64,000 bases of DNA from Flaveria trinervia (GCA_025506515.1 CM046442.1:65667438-65731437), one strand, 5' to 3'. Positions 47,598 to 59,688 are shown, counted from the first letter of the stretch. The notes: generated by a model from the letters alone, not told the origin. Made by a program: numbers and translations.

Positions 47598-48125
47598 ATA
47601 TGATATTATCTGATGTACCTTTATCATAAAGCTGGACTACCTTTCCGCTACAACTCTAATTAGACACCAGCATTACATAAGTTAGTGAAAGGTCCATGCT
47701 TTTGGTAACTATACATTGGGGTCTTGACTATGTACTTTCTACTTTATGTACCTTTATCCTTTTTGTAATATATTAGGATATGAGCTATGGCATATCATAC
47801 TCACTAGTCAAAAGGAAATCTACCTTTTGACTCTACATTGATTTTGTTGCTGTCTAGATCATGGCCGGTTGTAGGTTGTAGTATAAGTATCTCTGGTCCT
47901 TGTATCTTATTGTCATTACTTTTGTAAACACTTATAAGGAACTAGAGAGAAATATACATCATCCTTGAAAACCAAATACTTGTGTTGTTTATTTTCTTGT
48001 TTTGTCTCTTTAATACTTGTGTTTGTTAGCTCTTATATAAACTAGTTTTTATGTTCCCCGTTTGATCTGTTAAGTGTTATTGAACACTCATCACTTGTGT
48101 TGTTGTGTTGTAAAAGTGTATTGCA
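47598..48125 (+). repeat. 3' LTR of element F, second part
   Basis: Continues the LTR cut at 31669. It contains TATAAGTA (47882-47889), then an AT/TTG-rich R-U5-like stretch. Its end is placed near 48125 only because hAT coding similarity begins soon after; the true border could differ by tens of bases. Confidence 0.5.
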
Positions 48126-48139
48126 CCTTTCCTACGGTC

Positions 48140-49120
48140 CTGTAATTGGGTTACCAGCTTCTAAATCCAAATTAAAAGTAATTATCAATTAAAGTTTCAA
48201 CCCCGGACAAATTTCAACAAGGGTTTAAAGTAGCAGCACATGTAATAACTAGAGGGATTTCTTTAAAATATTTTATAAGTTTTTGTTTTATTGGGGGTAT
48301 CATATCGGATAAGGTCTACCCCTACACAACAATTCATTTAATTTTGAAGTCATTAAATAAATTTGGTGAAGTACTAACGGACTCGTTGGGTAATAAACTC
48401 CAGAAAGGCACGTAGTTGGGTTTTAAAAAATTTGAAGCATTTTTGTTACTTCTTCGATAATGGCCCAACCCGATGGATGGTAAGAATTTGCCTTTCCCCG
48501 ACTTACCATACTATTATGAAAGGCTATTCAACTTTCTTTTTGTTCAATAGCATTTTCAAACATGTTACAAGTTGAATTACATCGTGTTGGTACGTCCCAA
48601 TTCGGGCCTAAACATTTGGTATTTGCGTCTTTACAAAACTTGCGATATTTAGTATATCTTTGGTCATTACTAAAAATATCACATAGCAATCTTTTTAAAA
48701 ATCTTTAACTATTTCAATCATTTTTAAACCATCTTGAACGGCTAAGTTTATGATGTGCGCAACATATCGACTATGAAAAAAATACACCCTCACACATTGG
48801 TCTACATTTTATTTTCAAATGATCTATTGCAAGAGTGTTATTTGACGCATTATCAAAAGATACATAAAATATTTTGTTTTCTAATTTATACGTTTGAATA
48901 ACTTTATCAACAAGATAAAAAAACGTTTTGACTGCTGTGTGGATAATCAAACAATTCAAACGCAATCATATATTTCATCAATTGGCACGAATTCGGTTCA
49001 ACACAATGGGCGTTGACACAAATGTATGAGTCCGGTGAACCGTGAGGTGCGACCGAACATCATTAGTTAAGTTAACACCGGTTTGTAAATTTTCAAAATA
49101 AGATATTAATTCACTTTTAG
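48140..49120 (-). pseudogene. hAT transposase, middle part
   Basis: Homology to plant hAT (RICESLEEPER-like) transposase in changing frames. In order: SELISYFENLQTGVNLTNDV, then LTVH-THTFVS (about 49000). Next the LFDYPH block is followed by NKIFYVSFDNASNNTLAIDHL (48880-48810) with the catalytic Asp in FDNAS. Then HSRYVAHIINLAVQDGLK (about 48770-48715). Further on come WDVPTRCNST (about 48590; the usual Trp is Cys), YYPTSPL and ITCAATLNPC (about 48245-48205). At least five stops or shifts. The hATC domain that should follow is absent because F begins near 48.13 kb. Confidence 0.8.
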
Positions 49121-49125
49121 CATTT
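49121..49125. repeat. Target-site duplication of solo LTR G, left copy (cattt)
   Basis: cattt precedes TGTCACACCC at 49126 and also follows ...GGATGTCACA at 59684-59688. The perfect 5-bp duplication shows a single gypsy-type insertion into the hAT gene. Confidence 0.9.
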
Positions 49126-49377
49126 TGTCACACCCTTAAAATCCACGCGTGGAGTTTTACTGGGAGGCGTGTGAACAAACCAGGATCACTGTCACTAGTT
49201 ACTCAGAACGACACTATATGCCACATTCAAAACAAAACCAACCAAAATTCAAAAGTTTAAAAACCAAGCAGAAGTGTTTTGCAAAACAAGATAAACCCAA
49301 AGTAAATGAATGCATAATATGGCAAACACGCACCATCCCAAAGTTTAAAACCCATATATAAAAGATAAACAATTTGT

Positions 49378-50313
49378 TGTTGGATCTTGTATGCCCAAGA
49401 CACATACAAGATTGTTGTGGTTAGTATGTTATGATTCAAGTTGGGTCATACCCAATAACAAGCTACACAAACACCAATAAATGTTTATTTGTTGATGAGA
49501 TAAACATTGACACCAATTTAGAAAATGGGTTTTCTAAAACATTGCTTTGTAATAGAACAATATTATATGGATAGTTTGTTGATGAGATATTATTCGTTTC
49601 ATTATTTAAGTTGGTTAAATAATAACAAATAAAAGTGTCTTAATGACAAAAAATTAAAATACGTTATAATTTTATAAATAAGGGGTTGAAAGAGTACAAG
49701 TTTATAAATGTTTCAAAATGGGGGGAACCCATTTTTGAAACAAATTTTCAGCAGCCCCATGTGGGGGTTTGAAGGGTCTTTAGTCTTGGTTCTTCCAAGA
49801 CTTAAGACTTACTTGCACTCTTTCAACTCATCTCTCTCCAAGACACATTTTCTCTTACACACACATTGCAAAACTCTCTCCAAAAGGGGCTGAATTTTCA
49901 GATTCCAGGAAGAAAAACAAGCTGAAATTTTGGGACCTTTTGAGGAACAAAGCAAGAGAGTTCCTTGGTGTTCCTCTCCTAACAAGATTGGTTTTTGGAA
50001 GGGCTTGTGGGTATACAAGCTTGAGGTCTTCTATTTTGGAGGCTACACATTCAAGAACATCATCACCTTCATCTTTTTCATCTACAACATCTTGTTCAAG
50101 AAAGGTTGATTCTATGAACATCCTATGGTTGTTATGTCTTGTTTGATAGCATATTATTTCACATACATTTTGATTCTTATTCTTGGGTTTTGTTTGTGGT
50201 TTAAAATGGTAAAAATTTTCAGATTATAAACTATATGTTAAACTCCTTTTCCGCTGCGTTTTCATAGTTTAAATGGTTAAACTAGCTTGTTTTACATGTG
50301 ACAAAACTCAACA
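49378..50313 (+). repeat. 5' LTR of element C, with primer site
   Basis: 936 bases, TGTTGGATC to ACTCAACA. U3 terminal inverted repeat: 49384-49393 and 49403-49412, perfect. TATAAATAAG at about 49672 is a candidate TATA box. Directly after the LTR, TGGCTTCTAGAGCCAGG (50315-50331) is the primer site. Confidence 0.88.
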
Positions 50314-50331
50314 ATGGCTTCTAGAGCCAGG

Positions 50332-51760
50332 TTATGTGGAATATGTGCTTCAATAGGTCTTGAAAAATTAGTTTTCATGGACTTTTTCAACCCATTAGGG
50401 GCTGTTTTGTTGTGGGTGTATGAATGCCTTATGTTTCAAGGTTTATTCTTGCATGCTTTAGTGTAAACCTTGAAAGATTTACATCAAATGGTTGATTGTG
50501 TTTGGACAAACCTTAAAAATTTTGTTCATGTTGGCTGAAATTTTAGGGCTGAAATAAGGGATTCATTGTTGTTCTTGGATGTTGAATATGTTTCTCATTA
50601 TGGTGCATAACATAGCCTTGGCATTTTGTGTTTGGTTTTGGTTGATTATTGTATGTCATGTTGGTTTTGATCCTTGTAAGGGTTGTTATTGTGTTTTGTA
50701 TTTTGGGTTGTAATTTATTTATTCATTTGGTTATGTAATAATATATTAGGTGCATTTCTTTTATTAGAAAAATTGTATTAGGATATGATTTTTGTAAAAG
50801 AAGATGCACAAGAAGAAGACTCAAAGAAAGACACAAAAGACATGGACACTTGAAGCTTTTGGATGTGGATTCATGTGGGAGTTCATGGACACATTTTGAT
50901 GTGTCATCTCTACCCTTAAGAAAGACCTTATGACAACACTTGTGATGGCAAACAAGTGTGGTCAACTTAGTGGCTATGGTTATGCACTCATGCTTGTATG
51001 TTTATGCTTTTTTGGATGTCTGTTGTTTGATTGTTTGGTTGATATTTGGATATGCATTACAAACTCATTAACAACTTAACAAGTTGAAAATTTGATGGTT
51101 CTTTATCATTAAATGGATAATAAAAGGTTATTAAAGTATTAATGGTTTTAATAAAAGAGGTTTTATTAAAAGTAAACCATAGGGTACCTTGTATTTGAAA
51201 GCATGCAAATATAAGGTACATAGAGTTTTCTAAACTAAGATTATTAAAACTATAAACTTCTTTCATAAACAAGTTTAACACCGTCCTTTTGCACAACACT
51301 TGAGTCATTCGGAACCTCTTAATGGGATAAAGGTCATCTAACCGTTTTGAGGGAACTTGTGACTTGAGGTGGGGATACCATATATGTGGGATAAAGGTCA
51401 CCTAACCACTTATGTTGGAAAACATACATGTGTGCGCAAGTAGGGTAACTTGATTTGCAAACCATATTAAATGGATCATTTACAATATGGTTTACAAAGG
51501 TGTTGATGGGATAAACATGCCGATTATACATATGATGTTTTAAAGTCGATCCCATACCCTAGAAGTTACAAAGGGTTGCAATTGTCAAAATGTTGACTAC
51601 CTTGTTAATTTAAATAATGAGATAAAGGTCACCTAACCACTATTTAATGTAATGTTGGATTCTAGATTTAAAATTGTGTAAGACACTTAAAAGGGGTTTT
51701 AATTACTAAAATATGACAATATCAAAACTTACTAAAATTGAACTTTGTTATATTTTGTAG
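50332..51760 (+). other. Leader of element C
   Basis: 1.4 kb without genes. Motif copies (GGGATAAAGGTCACCTAACC and variants) are at 51323-51343, 51386-51408 and 51618-51639. It serves as the reference for the leaders of A, B and E because nothing is inserted in it. Confidence 0.75.
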
Positions 51761-52920
51761 ATGGCCACCAACAATAATGATAACAATGAAATCCCGACCA
51801 CTCACTCTCTATCACTTTGCACCATTCTCCAAAAGGAGCGTCTAAACCATAATAACTTTATTGATTGGTTTCGAAACTTGAGAATTGTTCTCAAGCAAGA
51901 GAAACGATCATACATATTAGACGATCCGATTCCCGATCAATCTAGTGAGGATGATGTGGAGGCCTACAATAATTGGGTAAAATACACTAAGGACTCGGTC
52001 CAAGTGTCTTGCCTTATGTTGGCAAGTATGACTCCAGATCTCCAAAAGGAGTATGAACATCATGGAGCATACGACATGATAACCCAGTTGAAAGAAACAT
52101 TCCAACAACAAGCACGGGTTGAGCCCTTCAAAACAGTTCGAGCACTCCATGCATGTTGTATGGACGACAGCCAATCTGTTTCATCTTATGTACTTAAGAT
52201 GAAAAGCCATATTGACCTCCTCGAAATGATGAATTGTCCCATCTCGAAAGAGTTGGCTACGGATTTGATCCTCAACTCTTTGTCAAAAAGGTTTAACAAC
52301 TTTGTCATGAACTATAACATGAACGGGGGGACAAGAACATCAGTGAGCTTCACTCTATGCTCAAAACTGCCAAGGCGGCCATGGGTAAAAGGGTTTTGAC
52401 CGTTCTCACCATTAATGAAGGTGGGAACAAGAAGAGGCCTCACCCCGCACCCAAGGCAAATGTTGCCAAGGGTAAAGGGCACGTTATGGGAAAGGGAAAG
52501 GGAGTGGTAAGAGCTCCACCACCAAAACCAGCGGAGAAGAAGCAAAATGTTGCTTCAAATGACCCATGCTTTAAGTGTGGGGAGGTTGGACATTGGCCAA
52601 GAAATTGCCCAGTCCATCTCAAAGAGTTGCAAGCAAAGAGGGATACCGGGCAAACCTCAGGTACAATTTTCATGATCCATATTGATCTAAATTTATATCC
52701 TATAACACATGGGTATTGGATACCGGATGTGGAACTCACATTTGCAACTTATTATAGGGGTTCAAAAGAAGTAAGGACTTCAAGAAAGGGGATGTTAGTC
52801 TCTACATGGGGAATGGGGCAAAGGTTCAAGTTGAAGGCCGAGGGGACTACATCTTGAAGCTTCCAAATAGTTTGGAAGCAATTTTGAACAATATTTTGTA
52901 TGCTCCTAGTTTGACTAGGA
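51761..52920 (+). pseudogene. gag, zinc knuckle and protease of element C
   Basis: The ATG at 51761 (MATNNNDNNEIPTT) opens 212 codons with LNHNNFIDWFRNLRIVLKQE and the YDMITQLKETFQQQARVE block. A one-base loss near 52325 shifts the frame. Gag continues at 52357 with a Lys/Pro-rich stretch and the knuckle CFKCGEVGHWPRNC (about 52568-52610). The protease active site LDTGCGTHICN is present at about 52715-52750 but in the next frame, so a second shift precedes it. The catalytic Asp codon is intact. Confidence 0.87.
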
Positions 52921-54230
52921 ACATTATTTCTGTTGTCTAATTAAGACAATATGGTTATGTTTTGTCATTTATTGAGAATGAAATTCATGTTTCTTTAAAT
53001 GGCATATTTTATTTTAAAGCTATTCCTATTAATGGTATTTATGAATTGGTTCGTGAAAACACATTATATGATAGCTCATTGTACCAAACCACCGCTAAGA
53101 AACTCAAATTGGATTTGAGTGATAACTATCTTTGGCATTGCCATCTTGGTCATATAAACAAGAAGTGCATACAAACACTTCAAAAGAACGGTCTTTTAAA
53201 AGCAAACGAATATGATTCATTCGATGTATGTGAATCATGTTTACAAGGTAAAATGACTAAGGCACCTTTTAGTGGCATGTCCGAACGGGCAAAAGATTTA
53301 TTAGGCATCATAGATTCGGATGTATGTGGTCCTTTTAAGCCAATGACTAGGTACCATGAAAGATACTTCATTAACTTTACCCATGACCATAGTTGATATG
53401 GTTATATGTACTTGTTAAGACACAAAGATGAAGCTTTTGAAATGTTTAAAATCTTCAAAATGAAGTAGAAAATCAACTCAACAAGAAAATAAAAATTCTC
53501 CGCACTGATAAGGATGTGAATACGTGAGTGATGCCTTAGAGACCATGTTACAAGTTGTGGTATTGTCTCACAACTATCTCCACCTGGAACACACAACATA
53601 ATGGTGTGTCCCAGAGGAGAAATCGAACTCTATTAGATATGGTTTGATCTATGATGGCTAGAAGCTCACTTCCTCTATCATTTTGGGGTTTTGCTTTGCT
53701 CTCTACGGCCCGTATTTTGAATACGGCCCCAACCAAGAAAGTGGAAATGACACCTTTTGAAATATGGCATGGAAGGGTTCCATCACTGTCATATTTAAAG
53801 GTATGGGGTTGTGAGGCTTATGTTAAGACTCCCACCTCAAACAAGCCAGAAAGTCGTTCCACTAAGCGTATCTTCATTGGATATCATAGACATTCTATGG
53901 GATATTATTTCTATGATCCATTGGAACAAAAGGAGTTTGTTGCCAAGAAGGTTGAGTTCTTAGAAGCTAAGTTCCTTACGGAAGGAACTAGCAGTGGAAC
54001 TGTGGATCTTGAGGAGGATCAAGAATCACAAAACGATACACTTTTGGTTGACAGTAGCACTCATCATGAGGATGTTGAGAATGATCAAGTGGTTGATCAA
54101 TATACACAAAACATTCGCAGATCTGGTAGAATTAGTAATCCACCTGAAAGATATGGATTTTTCATAGATGGATGTTGTGTGGTAGATTCCGATGAACAAA
54201 CCACCTATCATGATGCAATGTCCAATTTGG
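52921..54230 (+). pseudogene. Integrase of element C
   Basis: The frame 52962-53396 holds the zinc-binding part (LWHCHLGHINKKCIQTL, then C-x2-C in DVCESCLQGKM) and the start of the core. The first core block reads HDHS and then a TGA, where A has DDYSRY. The middle (53397-53650) is shifted several times. The 281-codon frame from 53651 begins at MMARSSLPLSFW and contains the KVWGCEAYVK and FIGY blocks. It then runs through an acidic linker into RT. Confidence 0.83.
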
Positions 54231-55758
54231 ATTGTGACAAATGGCTTGAAGCCATGAACGTAGAGATGCAATCCATGTATGACAACCAAGTGTGGAACTT
54301 GGCTAAACCACCTCTTAACTCCAAGATACTTGGAAGTAAGTGGGTTTTCAAGAAGAAAACTCATATGCATGGAAACTTGGATACTTATGAAGCTAGACTT
54401 GTAGCAAAAGGTTTCACTCAAACTCAAGGGGTTGATTATGATGAGACTTTCTCACCGGTTGCAATGCTAAAGTCTATTAGGATATTTTTGCCATAGCTGG
54501 TCATTATGATTATGAGATTTGGCAAATGGATGTCAAAACCGCTTTTCTAAGTGGATATCTTGAGGAAGATGTCTATATGGTTCATCTTGAAGGTTTTGTC
54601 AACTCAAAGCATCCTAACAAAGTATGCAAGTTAAAGAAATCAATCTATGGATTGAAGCAAGCATTAAGGAGTCGGAATCACCATTTTGATGACGAAATAA
54701 CCAAATTTGGGTTCATCAAAAACACTGATGAAGCATGTGTATATAAGAAGGCTAGTGGGAGCATCACCATTTTCTTCGTATTGTATGTCGATGACATCCT
54801 ACTATTTGGAAATGACATTCCAACCATGGAAGGTGTAAAAGCCTGGCTTGGAAGCTGTTTCTCCATTAAGAATCTTGGTGAAGCCATCTATATTTTAGGA
54901 CTAAAGATCTATAGGGATAGATCAAGGCGGTTGATAGGTTTGAACCAAGTGCGTACATTGATAAGATCTTGAAAAGGTTCAAAATGGAAAACTCTAAAAA
55001 AGGTACCATACCTATTCAAAAAGGAACAATATTGAGTAAGACTCAATGTCCAAGCTCAAAGGATGAGCAAGACAAAATGAAGGGAATCCCATATGCGCCT
55101 GTTATAGGATCCATCATGTATGCAATGATATGCACTAGACCGGACGGGTCATGTGCTTTGAGCATGACAAGCCGATACCAACAAAATCATGGAAGCAGTC
55201 ATTGCATGGTTGTTAAGAACATACTGAAGTACTTAAGAAGGACTAAAGATATGTTCTTAATCTATGGATCTGGTGAGGAAGAACTTGTAGTAAAGGGTTA
55301 CATGGATACGAGTTTCCAAACTGATCAGGATGATTCACGATCACAATCAGGGTACATTTTCATCTTGAATGGAGGAGCAATCTCTTGGAAGAGCTCTAAG
55401 CAAGATGTGGTGGCATTATCAACTACAGAGTCAGAATACATTGCCGCTTCATTAGCAGCTCAAGAAGCTGCATGGTTAAATATGTTCATTGCCAATCTAG
55501 GGGTGGCCCTTTCCATTCAGGACCCCCTAGAAATTCTTGGTGATAATGAGGGTGCGATTGCTCAAATCAAGGAACCCCATGAACATTGAACAAAGATTCA
55601 ACTACATAAAGGATGAAGTTGAAAAGGGGAAGATATGTATTCGCAAAGTTCATACGGATCAAAACATTATGGATCCACTTATGAAGCTTCTTGAAAAGGC
55701 GAAGCATGAAAGTCATGCTTGTGCCATGGGGCTTCAATATTCTAGTGTGTGGATTTGA
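54231..55758 (+). pseudogene. Reverse transcriptase and RNase H of element C
   Basis: RT begins with KWLEAMNVEMQSMYDNQVWNL. A one-base loss near 54490 shifts the frame just before WQMDVKTAFLSGYLEE, and the frame 54526-54972 contains FVLYVDDILLFGND (YVDD active site). A further shift near 54965 leads to 54969-55589 with the IGSIMYAM block, YTD altered to YMD in the first RNase H motif, LSTTESEYIAAS and DNEGAI. A short deletion at 55588 and a shift bring the last part to 55758 (HTDQNIMDPLMKLLEK). Confidence 0.87.
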
Positions 55759-56532
55759 TCTTTAATTTACGTAATGAGATATTGTAACCCTTTATTACTT
55801 GAATGGATTATTCATTTATAATGATTCAATTAATATTCCTATTTTGCATGTTTAAAATCCATGAGTAATTTATTCACTCAGAATGTCCGTAGCTGTTCAT
55901 GCTTGTGGGAACAAGTATGAAGGTAATGCTATTACGAACTTGGATTGGTAGATATTCATATGGATGAATATAGAGCAAAAGGTTGCTGCTAAAGTTCATA
56001 GGTATTTGTGGGATGCAAATATTGGGCTGACCTGCATCTCAAATATTACTACATGGAATCTTACTGATTGATCATAAGTAATTTTGAGTAAAGGAAAACA
56101 TCATTTGGTATCCTCTGACCTGAGATACATATTGGGTCTTGATATTTACCGAATATTATACTTTGACTTAGCTCTTCGCTGTTCTCAAACATGGCAGTAC
56201 ATAAGTCTGAGTTCAGGTATGATATAAGGTAATTTTGAGAGACGTATGTTGTCAAGATGTAATTTGTCCCTCTTATTCGTTGAGAGTAAGATGTCTAAGG
56301 TCTGGTAAAGTTAAATCAATGGAGAATGATCACGCTGTGTCTCTAGGATTTAACATGACATCTGCGATGAAAGGATAGATGATTGATTCACCTAAAACAT
56401 TTCAAGTATGGTACTTGAGGAGATGATGTTATTGAATGGCACTTAGTCATACGTATTAAGGGTAGTAAACCGTTGTTTGCTAGTACTTACTGCTTGCATC
56501 AATCTTCTATGAATCTTGTGCAAGTGGGAGAT
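55759..56532 (+). other. 3' untranslated region and polypurine tract of element C
   Basis: No genes. Homologous to the same part of A and E; it ends CAAGTGGGAGAT before the 3' LTR. Confidence 0.75.
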
Positions 56533-57485
56533 TGTTGGATCTTGTATGCCCAAGACACATACAAGATTGATGTCGTTATTACGTTATGATTAAAGTTGGA
56601 TCATACCCAATAACAAACTACACAAACACCAATAAATGTTTATTTGTGATGACATCATACAAATTAACATTGACACCAATTTGGAAAATGGGTTTTCTAA
56701 AACATTGCTTTGTAATAGAGACAATATATATGGATAGTTTGTTCATGAGATATTATTTGTTTCATTTTTAAGTTGGTTAAATAATAACAAATAAAAGTGT
56801 CTTAATGATATAAAATTAAAATAGATTTTAATATTATAAATTAAGGGGTTGAAGGGTACAAGTTTATAAAAGTTTCAAAATGGGGGGAATCCATTTTTGA
56901 AACATTTTCGGCAGCCCCATGTGGGGTTTGAAGGGTCTTTAGTCTTGGTTCTTTCAAGACCATATACTTACTTGCACTCTTCCAACTCATCTCTCTCCAA
57001 GACACATTTTCTCTTTCACACACATTGCAAAACTCTCTCCAAAAGGGGCTGAATTTTTGGATTCCAGGAATAAAAACAAGCTGGAATTTTCGGTCCTTTT
57101 GAGGAACAGAGCAAGAGAGTTCCTTGGTGTCAATCTCCTAAAAAGCCTGATGTTTGGAAGGGCTTGTGGGTATACAAGCTTGAGGTCTTCTATTTTTTAG
57201 GCTACACATTCAAGAACATCATCACCTTCATCTTTTTCATCTACAACATCTTGTTCAAGAAAGGTTGATTCTATGAACACCCTATGGTTGTTATGTCTTG
57301 TTTAATAGCATACTATTCCACATACATTTTGATCCTTATTCTTCGGTTTTGTTTGTGGTTTAAAATGGTAAAAATTTTCAGATTGATTATAAACCATATG
57401 TTAAACTCCTTTTTCCGCAGCGTTTTCATAGTTTAAATGGTTAAACTAGCTTGTTTCATAGTTTAAATGGTTAAACTAGCTTGTT
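56533..57485 (+). repeat. 3' LTR of element C, abnormal right end
   Basis: Matches 49378-50313 up to TTAAACTAGCTTGTT. There TTTCATAGTTTAAATGGTTA... (about 29-30 bases) is repeated in tandem (57425-57484). The remaining LTR end (…ACTCAACA) is lost. U3 terminal arms: 56539-56548 and 56558-56567, perfect. Confidence 0.85.
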
Positions 57486-59683
57486 GTGCTCCTATTGGCA
57501 AGCTGAGTTAACAACCTGATAATAGCATACTAAAAATGTCAACACAATAAGAAGTCTATATTCACAAGTAATAACAATAGTGATTTTGCGATCGAAGCTG
57601 ACTGTGTTACGTTTGTTGCCTCCCATCACGACTTACGAGGTCGTGATGATGTTGTGTATAGGACAAAATTGCACCCGCTTGACCTCCAGTCTCACGGTGG
57701 GGGGCTCGTTAGACCAGTAGTACTACCCAAGATTCCCCGCTAGTTACCATTATTAACGATCTGAAAGTGTGAGGACTTTCCATGGTATTAAGCACTATGT
57801 TAAAACATACAAAACTTATAATAATAATAAAATAGCATTTGAGTTTGAGTATGCTACCTCCCCCAAGGTTTATAAAATAAGGGCATGAACTCACCTGATG
57901 TGTAATGATAGTGAATAAAAAGACTTGTGATAGATGCAAAGACAACCCTTCAAAGGTTACCTAGAACAACACAAGTACATAATTACATGTACACATAGAA
58001 CCTCAATAATCCTAGGTTAACCTAGTTGACCCGTTTGTCCTGTTGGTGACATATTAGTTGAAATATAGTTTAATCATATATGATAACTAACATACAACAG
58101 TATGATGAAATTTATCCATGTATATCACATTAACAACCTAGGTTCCACCTAAGTCATCATGCCACACTAGATCATCATACACTTATGCAAATCTTCTTCA
58201 ATCATTATGCTTAATATATATATAAATACATCACAACAAATAATTCATACACGAAGACTAATCATGCACCACATGCCATGTGAAGCCACTCACGACTTCA
58301 CATCTTAAACCTTGTCATCCTACTAAGTAGGGGCCTCAGATTCGCATGCGTGTATGACAATCATAATTCATTCATTCATTTAGTTCATTCCAACCAATAT
58401 ACACATTGACCATCAGTTTCATCCCAAACATGATCTCCTAATCACTAACCATAATCCATTCTCATGCATGATCACAAAGCCTATACTTCCTACATGATCA
58501 ACCAAACATCCATAACAACTCAATTACATTTGTAAGACAACAAACATCATCACACAATCATTTTAACATGATTCTAACATCATAAGCATGCCCAAAATCA
58601 TCACATCCAAAGTTCTACAAAAATAAAGTTTCCCTTTTGGGAAAGTAACACCCAAAGTGTTCTAGCATCCGATCCAATGATAATTTCATCAATATTATAT
58701 CTAATCAAGTTCATAACATTCATTCTAACATGTTAATCATCCCCAAAACATCCAAATTCCCAAACATCATACACAAAAGTTTCTACTTTTAGTAGTCATG
58801 ATCAATATCACATTTTCATGGATTTTCTTGCACATTCAATTAAACTAACATCTAAGCATTACATCTAACATCTTAGCATCATCAATCATGAATTCCAAGA
58901 ACAAAAAGTTTCCTCTTATGGCAATGTATGAACTAGATGATCAACCCTAGATTTCTTTGCATAATCAACATGATTCAACGTTCATACAACCTAACTAACA
59001 TCATATAATCATCTAACAATTATCAATTTTAGGTTTTCATCAAATTTCGTGGATTAGGGTCCATCTTCATCAAAAACTATGAACAACCAATCAAAATTAA
59101 CCTTTACATGTGCTTTGATGATGATTATCACTTGTAAACAACTTGTACTACTTGAAACCACTTGGAATTCGACTTGTGTATGTGTTCTTGGATCAATTTT
59201 GCAATGGATGAAGGTGTTTGGAAGAGTTGCAGCCAAAATGGGGTTTGAGGGGGATTAGGGTTGTATTTTACGTAAGTTTTAGGTTTAGAACATTACAAAG
59301 TAAACCCCTTTAGTTATATTTTATAAAACCATCATTTTAATACTTTTTAAATATTTGTTACTACTAAACACAAGTATTATTAACCAATAATAATAATCCT
59401 AAACATTTACCACAAGTCACAAAACACATAGAATATTATATAACACGTTGTCATGTTATCGTGTAAAATTTATAAAATAAACATATAAAATTCTATAAAA
59501 ATCATAAACCACATAATCACAACTAATAATCAACATTACTAATTAGATTATTATTGTTTATCATAGATTATTAATATTAAGTCACCAATGTTCAACGACA
59601 ACAAGTGTGTGCACATGACACGTGTATGCAAGACTTAACTGAACTAACGGAGTTTGGTAACGGGAAAATTACCGGATGTCACA
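57486..59683. other. Right part of solo LTR G, no genes
   Basis: 2.2 kb of AT-rich sequence without credible frames. A TTACGAGGTCGTGATG segment near 57625 forms a small inverted repeat (CATCACGAC / GTCGTGATG). It ends GGTAACGGGAAAATTACCGG-ATGTCACA, itself a short near-palindrome at the LTR terminus. Confidence 0.6.
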
Positions 59684-59688
59684 CATTT

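Larger units (their letters stand above)
29219..48125 (+). mobile_element. Element F, 3' part: accessory coding remnant and split 3' LTR
   Basis: Plus-strand LTR retrotransposon seen only from its 3' end. Components are a coding remnant (29224-31379), a purine tract AAGGGGAGTT at 31410-31419, an LTR starting TGTAAGG at 31420, interruption by D at 31670, and the rest of the LTR at 47598 to about 48125. The coding remnant placed just before the purine tract resembles the layout of S, so a SIRE-like copia is plausible, but no pol is visible. Its 5' part must lie left of the window, beyond B. The exact right end is uncertain. Confidence 0.55.
49378..57485 (+). mobile_element. Copia element C, nested in G
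   Basis: 5' LTR 49378-50313, leader, gag-pol, 3' LTR 56533 to about 57485. Purine tract CAAGTGGGAG is at 56521. Same family as A, B and E. The 3' LTR end is abnormal: a 29-30-base segment is tandemly doubled and the last ~25 bases are missing, so no target duplication can be read (left flank tttgt). Coding frames are fairly long but broken at about six places. Confidence 0.87.
49126..59683. mobile_element. Solo LTR G of a gypsy (Tekay-like) element, interrupted by C
   Basis: Left piece 49126-49377 and right piece about 57486-59683 together make one LTR of about 2.45 kb, starting TGTCACACCC and ending TGTCACA. There is no gag, pol or second LTR, and a perfect cattt duplication flanks it, so it is a solo LTR left by recombination. 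The terminal TGTCACACCC and the CGGTAACGGGAAAATTACCGG-like end resemble Tekay chromovirus LTRs that I recall from composites. The strand is not certain. Copia C sits inside. Confidence 0.75.

Noticed and set aside
57709..57945. Minus frame of 78 codons in the right part of G
   Set aside because: Inside a gypsy solo LTR, no homology, typical chance length for this base composition.
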